Below, in pieces: positions 24,763 to 34,242 of a DNA stretch of 64,000 nt; the stretch's first letter is position 1; each line of letters starts with the position of its first letter. The notes under the pieces were generated by a model, which did no database searches, had not been told where the DNA came from, and saw only the letters and a list, made by a program, of their open reading frames with translations. The DNA is taken from positions 62,001-126,000 of the forward strand of contig DASYYZ010000055.1 of the NCBI GenBank assembly GCA_035946735.1, read 5' to 3'. The position numbers and the translations under genes were made by a program. The DNA comes from Gp13-AA77 sp035946735. Its GTDB lineage: Bacteria > Acidobacteriota > Terriglobia > UBA7540.

Positions 24763-25830
24763 CTACAGCGAGGGCCGTACCCGTACCGGTCCTCGGGTGG
24801 AATATTCGCGGCCCTTCCATCGCACCGAACCAAGCCATCGATGGGCCACCAGCGATTCGATGAGCAGCATGAGAAAAAGCGCCGCTCCCGGGATTCCGTA
24901 ATTGGCGGCGTCTGGTCCGAAGCCAATCCGGCACAACTCGCGGCCGTAGGCGAACCGGCGAGCGATCGTCAAGGCCAAGCACAAAACTCCGATTCCTGCG
25001 AGGTCTACGCCGCCTCCGTCGAAGGCGAGAGCGAACGCCAGCAGGCAGGCAAGCAAAGGGGCCAGGTCTACAAACCACACCCGGGCAAACGTCATCAGAG
25101 TCGCGACGACGGAGCAGCCCCACAGCAGATACAGGTTCTTGCGCCAGCCATCCCAGAGGGCTCCGAAGCTCGAATACATGCGCGTGCTGGCCCAGTCTGC
25201 GCCGGGCAAGAAGAGAATGCGCCGGCCCGAATCCTTGATCCGCTTTGCGAGCGCGACATCTTCCAGGATCTCTCCGCTCACAGCCTCGTGTCCGCCTGCC
25301 GATTCGTAGACGGCGCGTCGAACGAGGATGTACTGCCCGTTGGCGGCTGCGCTCTTGTTCTTGGGATCGTTCACCTCGGCGAATCTATAACGGCGAGCCA
25401 GCTCCGTGTAGACGAACGGAATGACGGCCTTCTCCCACCACTCCAGCATCTCCTGACCGGGCGAAAGCGACACCAGATCGGCCCGTTCGCGCCGGGCGCA
25501 CTCCAGTACCTGCGCGAGCGAGCCCGGATGGTGCTCCGTGTCGGCATCGGTGAAGAGCAGCCAGTTGCCCGAGGCCTCTCCTGCGCCCGCCACCACGGCG
25601 TGCGTCTTGCCAATCCAGCCGTCCGGCGGATCACCAACTTCAAGGGTTCGAAGTTGCGGGATCTCCGTCCTCAGAGCCTCCAGGATGGCCGCGGTGTCGT
25701 CCGTCGAGTTGTCGTTCACCACGATGATCTCGATCACTTCGGGCTGCGCTGCCACTGAGCGAACCGTGCGCGCGATCGTCAGGGCTTCATTCCGTGCTGG
25801 AATAATGGCCGACACCTTGTCCTGGCTCAT
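24763..25830 (-). CDS. Family 2 glycosyltransferase, HpnB-like, membrane-associated
   Basis: This protein of about 355 residues starts at ATG 25830 (MSQDKVSAI); an upstream ATG at 25902 adds an unconserved 24 residues. The GT-A core has IIPARNEALTIARTVRSV, VVNDNSTDDTAAIL, the DxD metal site in FTDADTEHHPGSL and the acceptor-side ILEDVALAKRIKDSG. The C-terminal third has several hydrophobic helices, indicating membrane attachment. It resembles hopanoid-associated and other processive-type GT2 proteins. The substrate is unknown. It lies upstream of the pterin genes on the same strand and is divergent from the thioredoxin-like gene at 25.9 kb. Confidence 0.88.
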   Translation of the reverse strand: MSQDKVSAIIPARNEALTIARTVRSVAAQPEVIEIIVVNDNSTDDTAAILEALRTEIPQLRTLEVGDPPDGWIGKTHAVVAGAGEASGNWLLFTDADTEHHPGSLAQVLECARRERADLVSLSPGQEMLEWWEKAVIPFVYTELARRYRFAEVNDPKNKSAAANGQYILVRRAVYESAGGHEAVSGEILEDVALAKRIKDSGRRILFLPGADWASTRMYSSFGALWDGWRKNLYLLWGCSVVATLMTFARVWFVDLAPLLACLLAFALAFDGGGVDLAGIGVLCLALTIARRFAYGRELCRIGFGPDAANYGIPGAALFLMLLIESLVAHRWLGSVRWKGREYSTRGPVRVRPSL

Positions 25831-25943
25831 GAGAGCGCCCGGAAGGCCGCAGTGTTGGACGGGTTCGAGGCGAGGCGGCCGGTGGATTCCGTCCGCATGC
25901 AAAGGTTGATGAACAAGAATTGATTATAATGAAGGCTGAAGAC

Positions 25944-26528
25944 ATGAGCAAAAAACTGCTGATCTATCTGGTACCGGCGCTGATTCTGGGCTTGGTGGCG
26001 TGGCTCAGCCTGCGGTCACAAGGTCCGCGGGCAGTGGAAATCGGGGAGAGCGTGCCTGGTTTTAGCCTGCCTCTCGCCAGCAACTCGCCCGCGCGTACCG
26101 CAAGCTCGTCCGTGCAACTCGCCGACTATCGCGGTCACGTGCTGGTGCTGAACTTCTGGGCGCCCTGGTGCCCGCCCTGTGTGGAGGAAGCTCCAAGCCT
26201 CGAAGATTTCGCGTCCAAGGTTCGACCCATGGGCGTCGAAGTCCTGGGTGCGAGCGAATGCCACGACTGCGAGGTCGCGGACGAAGAGGATCCGGCGGCG
26301 CTGGGCGCCTTCATTTCCAAGTTCCGGGTCAGTTATCCCATCGCCCACGACCGCTCACGCGCTTTGGCGACCCGTTATGGAACGTTGCAGTTTCCCGAAA
26401 CCTACATCATCGATCGCAAAGGTCGCCTGGCGGAAAAGATTGTAGGTGCCTATGACTGGAATGATCCGCGAATGCTGGCCTTCGTGCGCGAATTGGCCCA
26501 GCCCAATCAGCAACAGGCCGCGAATTGA
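25944..26528 (+). CDS. Membrane-anchored thioredoxin-like protein (TlpA/ResA family)
   Basis: This 194-residue protein starts at ATG 25944, with AAGG 9 bases upstream; two in-frame ATGs upstream are less well placed. A hydrophobic N-terminus (LLIYLVPALILGLVAWL) anchors it, so the thioredoxin domain faces the periplasm. The active site is FWAPWCPPCVEE, and the fold continues to FPETYIIDRKGRL with the cis-Pro region. These proteins reduce disulfides, for example in cytochrome c or copper-protein maturation. It is the first gene of a likely operon with the copper ATPase. There is an extra Cys pair, HDCEVADEED, in the insertion. Confidence 0.9.
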   Translation: MSKKLLIYLVPALILGLVAWLSLRSQGPRAVEIGESVPGFSLPLASNSPARTASSSVQLADYRGHVLVLNFWAPWCPPCVEEAPSLEDFASKVRPMGVEVLGASECHDCEVADEEDPAALGAFISKFRVSYPIAHDRSRALATRYGTLQFPETYIIDRKGRLAEKIVGAYDWNDPRMLAFVRELAQPNQQQAAN

Positions 26529-26591
26529 ATTATTACGCCTACGCGCGATCAGCCGGGCCTTCCCGCATCCAATACCGATGAGACCATTCTG

Positions 26592-29141
26592 ATGTCCCCC
26601 AATCCCAAGGCCGAGGCCAAGGCGCCCATTGCCGTAGACCCTGTCTGCGGAATGCGGGTGAATCCCGAAAGTGCGGCAGCGCAGTACGACTTTCAGGGAC
26701 AGACCTATTTCTTCTGCTGCTTGGGTTGTCGCGCCAAGTTCGAGCAAGAGCCCGCGAGGTATCTCGCGCCCGAGCAAGAGCCAGAGCGTGGCGCCGACGG
26801 ACCCCGTTCTTCGACCGGCTTGGAGTCGCTCGGGATTCGTCCGAAAACGTCAGGAGCCAGTCCGCAATCCCCTTCCTCACCGAGAGCGCCGCTTCCGGTG
26901 GCAGCGCAAGGATCGACGTACACCTGTCCGATGGATCCCGAAGTTCGCTCGCCTTCACCGGGAGCCTGCCCGAAGTGCGGGATGGCTCTCGAACCGGTGT
27001 TCACTTCTGGCCCGCGGACGCGAACGGAATGGGTCTGCCCCATGCACCCGCAAGTGGTGCGACCGGAGCCGGGGTCGTGCCCGATCTGCGGAATGGCTCT
27101 CGAGCCGCGAACGCTTGCGCGCGAGGAGGAAAAGAATCCCGAGCTTGCCGTAATGACCCGAAGATTCTGGGTAAGTGTCGCCCTGACGCTTCCGCTCCTG
27201 GTGCTCGGCATGTCGAGCATGACCTCGTTCTCCGCCAGGCTGGTGCCGGAAGCCGGCCGTAACTGGATCGAACTGGCACTCGCCACTCCCGTCGTGCTTT
27301 GGTGCGGATCGCCTTTCTTTGTGCGCTTCTGGGCTTCGATCGTCAATCGCAGTCCCAACATGTTCACCCTGATTGCGCTCGGCACGGGCGCCGCATACCT
27401 GTACAGCCTGCTGGCTACTGTCGCGCCCGGTCTGCTGCCGGTGACATTTCACAAACCGGGGGAAGCTCTGCCCGTGTACTTCGAGGCCGCCGCTGCGATT
27501 ACAACTCTTGTCCTGCTCGGCCAGGTGCTCGAGCTTCGCGCCCGCAGCAAAACTTCCAGCGCCATTCGAGCCCTGCTGCGACTGGCGCCGAAGACCGCGC
27601 GACGCATTAACCAGGACGGAGCCGAACAAGACGTTGCTCTTGAAATCGTAGTCCCCGGAGATCGTTTGCGCGTGCGCCCAGGCGAACGAATCCCGGTGGA
27701 CGCTGCTGTGATCGAGGGCCACAGCTCCGTGGACGAATCGATGATCACCGGCGAGCCCATCCCGGTAGAGAAGGAGCCGGGCGCGCGCGTAACCGGCGGG
27801 ACGCTCAACGGCAATGGAGCCCTGATCGTTCAGGCTGAACGCGTCGGTGACGAGACTTTGCTTGCCCAAATCGTTCGACTCGTGGCCGAAGCGCAGCGCA
27901 GCCGGGCGCCGATTCAGCGTCTGGCGGACCGGTTTTCGGCCTGGTTTGTTCCCGGAGTGGTTGCCGCCGCCGCCGTCACCTTCATCGTCTGGGCGCTGAT
28001 CGGTCCGGAGCCGCGTCTGGCGCACGCCCTGGTGAATGCCGTCGCCGTGCTGATCATTGCCTGCCCCTGCGCGCTCGGACTTGCCACCCCCATGTCAATC
28101 ATGGTGGGCACCGGCCGAGGGGCGCGCGCCGGAGTTTTGATCAAAGACGCGGAAGCCCTCGAAGTGTTGCAGAAAGTAGATACGCTCTTGATCGATAAGA
28201 CGGGCACGCTCACCGAGGGACGTCCCCGGCTTGCAACCGTGATGCCTCTGGGCGGCTTTGGCGAGAACGAAATCCTGTGCCTCGCCGCCAGCCTGGAGCA
28301 AGCGAGCGAGCATCCCCTGGCGGCCGCGATCGTCCAAGCCGGGCAGGAGCGCGGCCTCACTCTGATGCCGGTGGAGGATTTTCGTTCGGTCACCGGCAAG
28401 GGCGTCTCCGGCCGCGTGGGTGGGCGCTCGGTCGCGCTCGGCACCTGGGAGATGCTCGAAGAGGCGGGCGTCCACCAGGACGAATTGAGCACTCTGGCCG
28501 CGAGCGCCGAATCGCTGCGCCGCGACGGACAGTCCGTGATGCTGGCTGCTGTGGATGGCCGCAGAGCGGGACTGCTGAGCGTCATCGATCCCATCAAGAG
28601 TTCCACCCGTGATGCTCTGCGGCTGCTCCGCGCCGAGGGCCTCAATATCGTGATGCTCACCGGTGACAGCCCGACGACGGCCCAGGCTGTGGCGCGCGCG
28701 CTCGACATTGCGGATTTCGCGGCCGGCATCATGCCCGACAAGAAGATCGAGGTGGTGAAACAATTCCAGGCCCAGGGATGCACCGTCGCCATGGCGGGCG
28801 ACGGCATCAATGACGCGCCCGCGCTCGCCCAGGCGGACGTCGGCATCGCCATGGGGCCGGGCACCGACGTCGCCATGGAAAGCGCGTGTATTACGCTGGT
28901 CAAAGGCGACCTCCAAGGCATTGTGCGCGCCCGCCATCTAAGCCGCGCCACGCTGCGGAATATCCGGCAGAACCTGTTTTTCGCCTTCATCTACAACTCG
29001 CTTGGAATTCCGCTGGCAGCCGGAGTGCTCTATCCAGTTTTCGGATTGCTTTTGAGTCCGGTGATCGCGAGCGCCGCCATGACGTTCAGCTCGGTCTCGG
29101 TGATCGCAAACGCTCTGCGGCTGCGTCGCGTGGAGCTGTAA
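26592..29141 (+). CDS. copA: Copper-translocating P1B-type ATPase with YHS and twin HMBD N-terminus
   Basis: This is an 849-residue ion pump. Residues 17-57 form a YHS domain (DPVCGMRVNPES, FCCLGCRAKF). Two heavy-metal-binding modules follow, at about 110-134 (CPMDPEVRSPSPGACPKCGM) and 149-172 (CPMHPQVVRPEPGSCPICGM). The transport core has CPCALGLATP near residue 489, the phosphorylated Asp in DKTGTLTEG near 535, SEHPLA for the N-domain and GDGINDAPAL near 736. The CPC motif means Cu+ export. The ordinary ferredoxin-like CxxC domain is missing and replaced by YHS plus HMBD. Thioredoxin-like genes lie directly on both sides in the same direction. Confidence 0.96.
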   Translation: MSPNPKAEAKAPIAVDPVCGMRVNPESAAAQYDFQGQTYFFCCLGCRAKFEQEPARYLAPEQEPERGADGPRSSTGLESLGIRPKTSGASPQSPSSPRAPLPVAAQGSTYTCPMDPEVRSPSPGACPKCGMALEPVFTSGPRTRTEWVCPMHPQVVRPEPGSCPICGMALEPRTLAREEEKNPELAVMTRRFWVSVALTLPLLVLGMSSMTSFSARLVPEAGRNWIELALATPVVLWCGSPFFVRFWASIVNRSPNMFTLIALGTGAAYLYSLLATVAPGLLPVTFHKPGEALPVYFEAAAAITTLVLLGQVLELRARSKTSSAIRALLRLAPKTARRINQDGAEQDVALEIVVPGDRLRVRPGERIPVDAAVIEGHSSVDESMITGEPIPVEKEPGARVTGGTLNGNGALIVQAERVGDETLLAQIVRLVAEAQRSRAPIQRLADRFSAWFVPGVVAAAAVTFIVWALIGPEPRLAHALVNAVAVLIIACPCALGLATPMSIMVGTGRGARAGVLIKDAEALEVLQKVDTLLIDKTGTLTEGRPRLATVMPLGGFGENEILCLAASLEQASEHPLAAAIVQAGQERGLTLMPVEDFRSVTGKGVSGRVGGRSVALGTWEMLEEAGVHQDELSTLAASAESLRRDGQSVMLAAVDGRRAGLLSVIDPIKSSTRDALRLLRAEGLNIVMLTGDSPTTAQAVARALDIADFAAGIMPDKKIEVVKQFQAQGCTVAMAGDGINDAPALAQADVGIAMGPGTDVAMESACITLVKGDLQGIVRARHLSRATLRNIRQNLFFAFIYNSLGIPLAAGVLYPVFGLLLSPVIASAAMTFSSVSVIANALRLRRVEL

Positions 29142-29197
29142 TTGAAATTCCTGCTCCGGCGCGGAGAGGCAAGCGGTGTCTACTTGAGGAGTTCTAT

Positions 29198-30076
29198 ATG
29201 CGATTTCGCTTCGCACTTCTTTTCTGCGCGGCATGCTCTGTGGTTACCTGGGCTACTCCGTTGGACCCGAGAGCGCAGGCCGATAAGACCCAGTGGAGTA
29301 GCCAGGAGAAGCCCATCGTGGACCAGCTCCGCGGTCTGCGCAAGCTGCCTGACGACGTCCGGGCCCGGACTACAAAAGAACTGGCAGTTCAGATCCGGCA
29401 ACTGCCATCGACGCCCCACAAACTTCGTTTAGCCGATAGCCTGGCCAATCTCTCAACCGAAGGCGATTTCGGCCATGACACTCTGCAGGAAGTCGCCAAC
29501 ACGTTGGCAGCGGCAGTTCGCGAGCAGCCGGCAGCAGAAGAAAAAGGTCAACCGGCCGCTCCGTACCTTGAGCTGGCAGAGCTCGTACGCTACGAGCACG
29601 TGCAGATCTCTGTTGACGATCCGCAATTCGCCGCTGCCATGAGTGAACTCGAAGCCGATGACAGGAGCCGCCAGGATGCCGATTTCACTCTGACGGATCT
29701 CGGTGGCAAGCCATGGACATTGAAGCAGTTAAGCGGCAAGGTGGTGCTGGTTAATTTCTGGGCTACGTGGTGTCCGCCGTGCCGCACGGAGATGCCAGAC
29801 CTGGAGGCTCTTTACACCCGATTTAAGGATCGGGGCCTGGTGATTCTGGCGATCTCGGACGAAGAGACCGGCAAGGTGAAGCCGTTTATTGCCGAGAGGA
29901 GGATCACTTATCCGATCCTGCTCGATCCCGGAAGAAGAGTGAACAAGCTCTTTCGAATCGAGGGAATCCCCAAGACATTCATCTACGACCGCACAGGCAA
30001 GCTGGTAGCGGAGTCGATCGACATGCGGACTCAGAAACAGTTTCTCGGAATGCTAGCGGAAGCGGGACTGGAGTGA
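29198..30076 (+). CDS. Periplasmic TlpA-family thioredoxin-like protein with helical N-terminal extension
   Basis: This 292-residue protein starts at ATG 29198 with a GAGGAG site upstream. A signal peptide of about 20 residues (MRFRFALLFCAACSVVTWA) is followed by about 150 residues of helical, Gln/Glu-rich sequence without a recognised domain. The thioredoxin domain starts near residue 165, with FWATWCPPCRTEM at about 187-199, IAISDEETGKV and GIPKTFIYDRTGK containing the cis-Pro. The extracytoplasmic reductase role is family knowledge; the N-terminal module is not recognised. It begins 56 bp after copA in the same direction. Confidence 0.88.
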   Translation: MRFRFALLFCAACSVVTWATPLDPRAQADKTQWSSQEKPIVDQLRGLRKLPDDVRARTTKELAVQIRQLPSTPHKLRLADSLANLSTEGDFGHDTLQEVANTLAAAVREQPAAEEKGQPAAPYLELAELVRYEHVQISVDDPQFAAAMSELEADDRSRQDADFTLTDLGGKPWTLKQLSGKVVLVNFWATWCPPCRTEMPDLEALYTRFKDRGLVILAISDEETGKVKPFIAERRITYPILLDPGRRVNKLFRIEGIPKTFIYDRTGKLVAESIDMRTQKQFLGMLAEAGLE

Positions 30077-30211
30077 CAGCGTTCTGTGACAGCGGTATGA
30101 CCCATCGGGCGAGAAGCGAGCAGCGGGTCTGCCTAGTCTAGCAGGCTGCTGAAAAACTCTCCTTAACTTGAGTAACCCAACCGCAGGATTTCTGAGATGC
30201 GCAACTCTGCG

Positions 30212-30622
30212 CTAGCTTGCTGCTCGTGATTTGGCGGGGCTGTTCTGAACCAGCAGGCCTCCAACAATGAGCAACACCGCCGCCGAACCAATCATTTCGT
30301 TGCCCACAAACACGCCGATGAAGGCCAGAGTCAATACCGTTTCGACCAGAACGGCCGCGCCGCAGAACACGACAAGGATCTTGCGCAGCTTCGTTTCCGT
30401 AAAGGCGGCCAGCAGCGCGACAATCGCAAGGACGATCCAGTCCCATCCCACCAAAAGAAAAACGGCGCGCAAAGGATCCTGCAAACGCGCGTTCAAGTTC
30501 GACGCGCTCAGCGCTTTTGAAAGTATTGGGTAGGCAGCGAGACAATGCAGTGCGGCGCTAGCGAACAGCACAATGCTGCCAATCGCAACCAGGATCCGTG
30601 CCGCCCTGTTCCGCCCGCTCAT
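30212..30622 (-). CDS. Predicted four-helix membrane protein of unknown function
   Basis: This 136-residue protein starts at ATG 30622 (MSGRNRAAR). Four hydrophobic stretches are visible, starting with ILVAIGSIVLFASAALHCLAA and ending with IGSAAVLLIVGGLLV; the C-terminus is a short polar tail. I recognise no family. It is convergent with the thioredoxin gene on its left and runs in the same direction as the DoxX gene on its right, with about 150 bp between. It is a real-looking gene by amino-acid composition but functionally uncharacterised. Confidence 0.65.
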   Translation of the reverse strand: MSGRNRAARILVAIGSIVLFASAALHCLAAYPILSKALSASNLNARLQDPLRAVFLLVGWDWIVLAIVALLAAFTETKLRKILVVFCGAAVLVETVLTLAFIGVFVGNEMIGSAAVLLIVGGLLVQNSPAKSRAAS

Positions 30623-30774
30623 CCTCAAGGCTCCCTGGAGTGATATTAGGCCGGACCGCGATTGTAGCGTGTTAAATGCGAAAAGTCGTGGTACAAACGG
30701 TCCATGCGAGGAACCGATCTGCTAGCCTAACGGGCGCCGCCACGAAAGCCACTCTGAAGAGAGTGGTACTGCCA

Positions 30775-31215
30775 CTACGACGTGCTGAGCGCACGGTCAA
30801 TCGAGAGCGCCCCCGCGCCTTTGATCATGATGGCGACGGTCATCGCCAGCACCAGCAGGTGGAATTCGAATCCCTCGCCTTTCTGGTTTGCGGCCCAATT
30901 CATGAAGAAACCGTTCGGCAAGTGCACGGTCAGAATGGCGATCACCATGTTGCAGGTGATGCCGAACGCCGCGATTCGGGCCAGCAGTCCGACGATCAGA
31001 CCCAGGCCGCCGAAGAACTCCGCGCAGATGGCCAGCACGGCGAGCGGAGCCGGAATGTGTTGCTGCGTGAAGAACCCCATCGTTCCCTTGAAGCCGTAGC
31101 CGCCAAACCAGCCCAGCATTTTCTGCGATCCATGCGCGAAGAAAACAATTCCGAGCACGAGACGAAGGATCGTAAGCGCTAAGTCATCAGTGGTCGAGAT
31201 CAGTCTGCGGAACAC
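30775..31215 (-). CDS. DoxX family membrane protein
   Basis: This 146-residue protein has four transmembrane segments. The DoxX pattern is clear: LTILRLVLGIVFFAHGSQKMLGWFGGYGF near the N-terminus, then GLIVGLLARIAAFG and the loop VHLPNGFF. DoxX-like proteins are quinone or thiol oxidoreductase-associated membrane subunits; for most of them the precise role is unknown. It has its own start and no obvious operon partner, lying about 185 bp to the left of the end of the ADOP permease gene. Confidence 0.9.
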   Translation of the reverse strand: MFRRLISTTDDLALTILRLVLGIVFFAHGSQKMLGWFGGYGFKGTMGFFTQQHIPAPLAVLAICAEFFGGLGLIVGLLARIAAFGITCNMVIAILTVHLPNGFFMNWAANQKGEGFEFHLLVLAMTVAIMIKGAGALSIDRALSTS

Positions 31216-31399
31216 GCCTCCTCCTTCTTCAGGTTCACCGACTGCGTTTCGAACTTCCGTATTTGATTCAACAGAACGAAGTCAGGTTCGGAGCCCAAGA
31301 AAACGTTCGGTAGCTCGGGGGCGGCATGGCTGGAGCCGTGCCCTTTCGTGAGATTTCGACTTGCCGTGCCGCCGGCGCGACGCTGCCCATTCCGCGACG

Positions 31400-33871
31400 T
31401 CACTCGTGGCGCAAGGCCGCGGTGGGAGCCATGCGGGTGGCGGCGCGCGCCGGCCAGTACGTTGCGGCCAAAGCGGCCACCGTCAGAAGAACGAGCACGA
31501 TCGTGAACGTCGCCGGATCACTCGAACCGACACCGTACAGAAGGCTCGACATCAGACGAGTGAGACCAAAGGCCGCGATGAGGCCGATGGCGGACCCCAC
31601 TAGCGCCAAGAGTGCTCCCTGCAGGAGGATCAGCTTGAGCACATCGCCGGGCTGGGCTCCGAGCGCCATGCGCACCCCGATCTCGCGAGTGCGCTGGCCG
31701 ACCGAGTAGGATATTACGCCGTAAGTCCCGAGCACCGCCAGAATCAGGGCCAAGCCCGCGAAAACACCAAGCATTACCATCGCGAGGCGCTGTCTTGAGA
31801 CGGAGGCGTCCCGGTAGTCGTCCATGGTCTTGACTGCGGTGATGGGCTGGTCCTTGTCGACCGACTCCACCGCTCGCCGCACGCCCGGAACCACGCTGGC
31901 AGGGTTCGAGGCCAGGCGCAGCATGAGCGTCATGTGAGAACTTGCGAGTTGGGGATACGGCTGAAGGTAGGAGGCGTAAATATCCAAGCCCGCTGCCGCA
32001 TCGAGGGAATCATAACGAACATCTCCCACGACTCCGATGATCGTGAGCCAGGCTGGCGGTGCCGGAGCATCGATCATGTTGATGCGCTTGCCGATCGGAT
32101 TCTCGTTCGGGAAAAACCGGCGCGCCAGGGTTTCATTGATGAGGATCACGCCGGGATGCTGGGCGTCATCCGTGGGCTCGAAAATTCTGCCCTTCAGCAA
32201 CGGGATTCCGGCGGTTCGGAAGAAATTCGGGCTGACGACGTGAGGCTCCGCGATGGGGCACTCGGCGGTGGGAACGAGCGGCCGTCCTTCGATGTTGAAC
32301 GTCCAGCTTCCAACCATTTCGCTCCAGGGAGGCGCGTCGATGCCCGCCGCCGATTGCACGTCCGGGATGGTTTGAGCCCGCGCCAGGACCTGCTTGAAAA
32401 AGTCCTGACGCCGGGCCGGATCCGGGTAACGAATGTCGCTCAACTGGATCAACGCCGTCAGCAGGTTGTGCGGATCAAAGCCGGGATTCACCGCTCGCAA
32501 GCGGGCGAAGCTCTTCAGCATGAGACCGGCGCAGATCAGCAGCACGAACGCCAGTGCGATTTCCGCGATCACTAGCAGGTTGCGCAGACGCAAGCGTTCG
32601 AATCCGCCGGCGGCCGCCTGGCTACCTTCTTTCAAAGCCTCGCTCAAGTTGCCTCGAGAAGCCTGGAACGCGGGCGCCAGACCGAAGATCAGGCCGGCCA
32701 AGACCGCGACCAGTAGCGTGAAAGCGAGCACGGAGGCGTCGAGCGAAGACTCGCCGATGCGCGGAATCGTGGGCGGGCTCACGGCCACTAACAGCCGCAT
32801 GGCTCCGTCCGCCAAGGCCAATCCCAGAGCGCCGCCCCCGAGCGCCAACAAGACGCTTTCGGTGAGGAGTTGGCGAATCAGGCGCAGGCGGCTGGCACCG
32901 AGCGTCAGCCGGATGGCGACTTCGCGTTGCCGCGTCACGGCGCGTGCCAGCAGCAGATTGGCAGCATTGGCGCACCCGATCAGCAGCACGAACCCAACCG
33001 CTCCCATCAGGATCAGAAGAGCCGGCCGCGCCTTGCCGCTGAATTGCGTCCGCAAAGACACGACGGTCACACCCCAGCCCTTGTTGGTCAGGGGGTACTC
33101 CTGTTCAAGATGTGCGTTGATCGTTGCCAGATCGGATTCGCTTTGTGAAATGGACACGCCGGGCCGGAGCTGCGCCAAGACTTCCAGAAAGAGCGCGCCC
33201 CGATAAGTGGCATCGACGCCCAGCACCTTGGGCGCTTTCAGATCGAGCGGAACCCAGACGTCCGGCGGCGCGGAGTGGAAACCGCCCTGCAAGTCGAAGA
33301 AGGGTGGAAAGTCGAACCCCGGCGGCATGATTCCAACCACCACGTAGGGAGCCCCATCGAGCGTCAGCGATTTGCCCAGCACGGCGCGATCGGAACCGAA
33401 GCGGCTCTGCCACAGGCCGTAGCCCAATAGAGCGATGTGGTCATGGCCGGGCGTGGCATCGTCATCGATCAGTACGCGGCCCGCCATGGCTTTCGCCTTG
33501 AGAAGTGAGAAGAGGGCAGGGCTCACATAAACGGCGTAAAGTTCCTCGGGATCACCTTGGCTCGTGAGACTAAGCTGTTCCGGAACGAAGGCCGCCAGCC
33601 GCCCGAAGACCTTGTTCTGATCCTTGAAGTCGACAAAATCCGGCGGGGACATGTAATAGATGGGATAGCCCTGGGCAGGATTATTCTTCCAGATCATCGT
33701 CAGCCGGTCCGCGTCCGGAAACGGCAGCGGGCGCAGCAGCACGGCATTCACGACGCTGAAGACAGCCGAGGTGGCGCCGATGGCGAGCGCCAACGTAAGC
33801 ATCACCAAGATGGTGAATCGAACATCCTTACGAAGCAGGCGGATTCCAAACCACAAGTCTTTCCTGAGCAT
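31400..33871 (-). CDS. ADOP-type ABC permease (duplicated MacB/FtsX architecture)
   Basis: This 823-residue integral membrane protein starts at ATG 33871 (MLRKDLWFGIRLLRKD). The MacB-like periplasmic domain and first transmembrane helix are followed by FtsX domains in two places, around ILLMGAVGFVLLIGCANAANLLLARAVTRQREVAIRLTLGAS and near the end around VGQRTREIGVRMALGAQPGDVLKLILLQG. This is the duplicated orphan permease seen in Acidobacteria. It has no adjacent ATPase, consistent with orphan. By analogy it may remodel the envelope or export a ligand together with an unlinked MacB-type ATPase. Complete C-terminal end ALAATYWPARAATR. Confidence 0.95.
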   Translation of the reverse strand: MLRKDLWFGIRLLRKDVRFTILVMLTLALAIGATSAVFSVVNAVLLRPLPFPDADRLTMIWKNNPAQGYPIYYMSPPDFVDFKDQNKVFGRLAAFVPEQLSLTSQGDPEELYAVYVSPALFSLLKAKAMAGRVLIDDDATPGHDHIALLGYGLWQSRFGSDRAVLGKSLTLDGAPYVVVGIMPPGFDFPPFFDLQGGFHSAPPDVWVPLDLKAPKVLGVDATYRGALFLEVLAQLRPGVSISQSESDLATINAHLEQEYPLTNKGWGVTVVSLRTQFSGKARPALLILMGAVGFVLLIGCANAANLLLARAVTRQREVAIRLTLGASRLRLIRQLLTESVLLALGGGALGLALADGAMRLLVAVSPPTIPRIGESSLDASVLAFTLLVAVLAGLIFGLAPAFQASRGNLSEALKEGSQAAAGGFERLRLRNLLVIAEIALAFVLLICAGLMLKSFARLRAVNPGFDPHNLLTALIQLSDIRYPDPARRQDFFKQVLARAQTIPDVQSAAGIDAPPWSEMVGSWTFNIEGRPLVPTAECPIAEPHVVSPNFFRTAGIPLLKGRIFEPTDDAQHPGVILINETLARRFFPNENPIGKRINMIDAPAPPAWLTIIGVVGDVRYDSLDAAAGLDIYASYLQPYPQLASSHMTLMLRLASNPASVVPGVRRAVESVDKDQPITAVKTMDDYRDASVSRQRLAMVMLGVFAGLALILAVLGTYGVISYSVGQRTREIGVRMALGAQPGDVLKLILLQGALLALVGSAIGLIAAFGLTRLMSSLLYGVGSSDPATFTIVLVLLTVAALAATYWPARAATRMAPTAALRHE

Positions 33872-34242
33872 CGCTCCGACTCGAAAGAATTGAATTTGTC
33901 TGGCGGGCAGTCCAGCGCCCCGTCCTTGGCGTTTTACGCCTGACCTCTATTATTGATTGTGATAATGTTAACGCAATCGGCTGAAAGTCCAAAGTCAAAA
34001 GAACAATAACGAGTGAAAAGCGCCCTTCGACCCCGCGCCGGATAGTGCTGGGGAGAAGCGGGGCATCAGTGACGCGCGAAAGCAAGACGAATTATGAAGG
34101 AAAGGGCGATCAGTTTTGCGGTCGCTCTTACAGGAGCCTGATCGAGTGCTGAAGGCCGATCGCCAATCGCTCGTTCGGCTGACGCGAGCCGGCCCTGCGG
34201 CCACCTATCCTCGGCTGAGGGATGGGAATTTGCCGCCGCCCA
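33872..34242. other. Gene-free interval between the ADOP permease and the S53 protease
   Basis: No credible coding frame is visible in these 370 bp. It should hold the promoter of the permease gene and the 3' end of the leftward protease gene. No clear repeats or hairpins with T-runs are seen. Confidence 0.4.
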
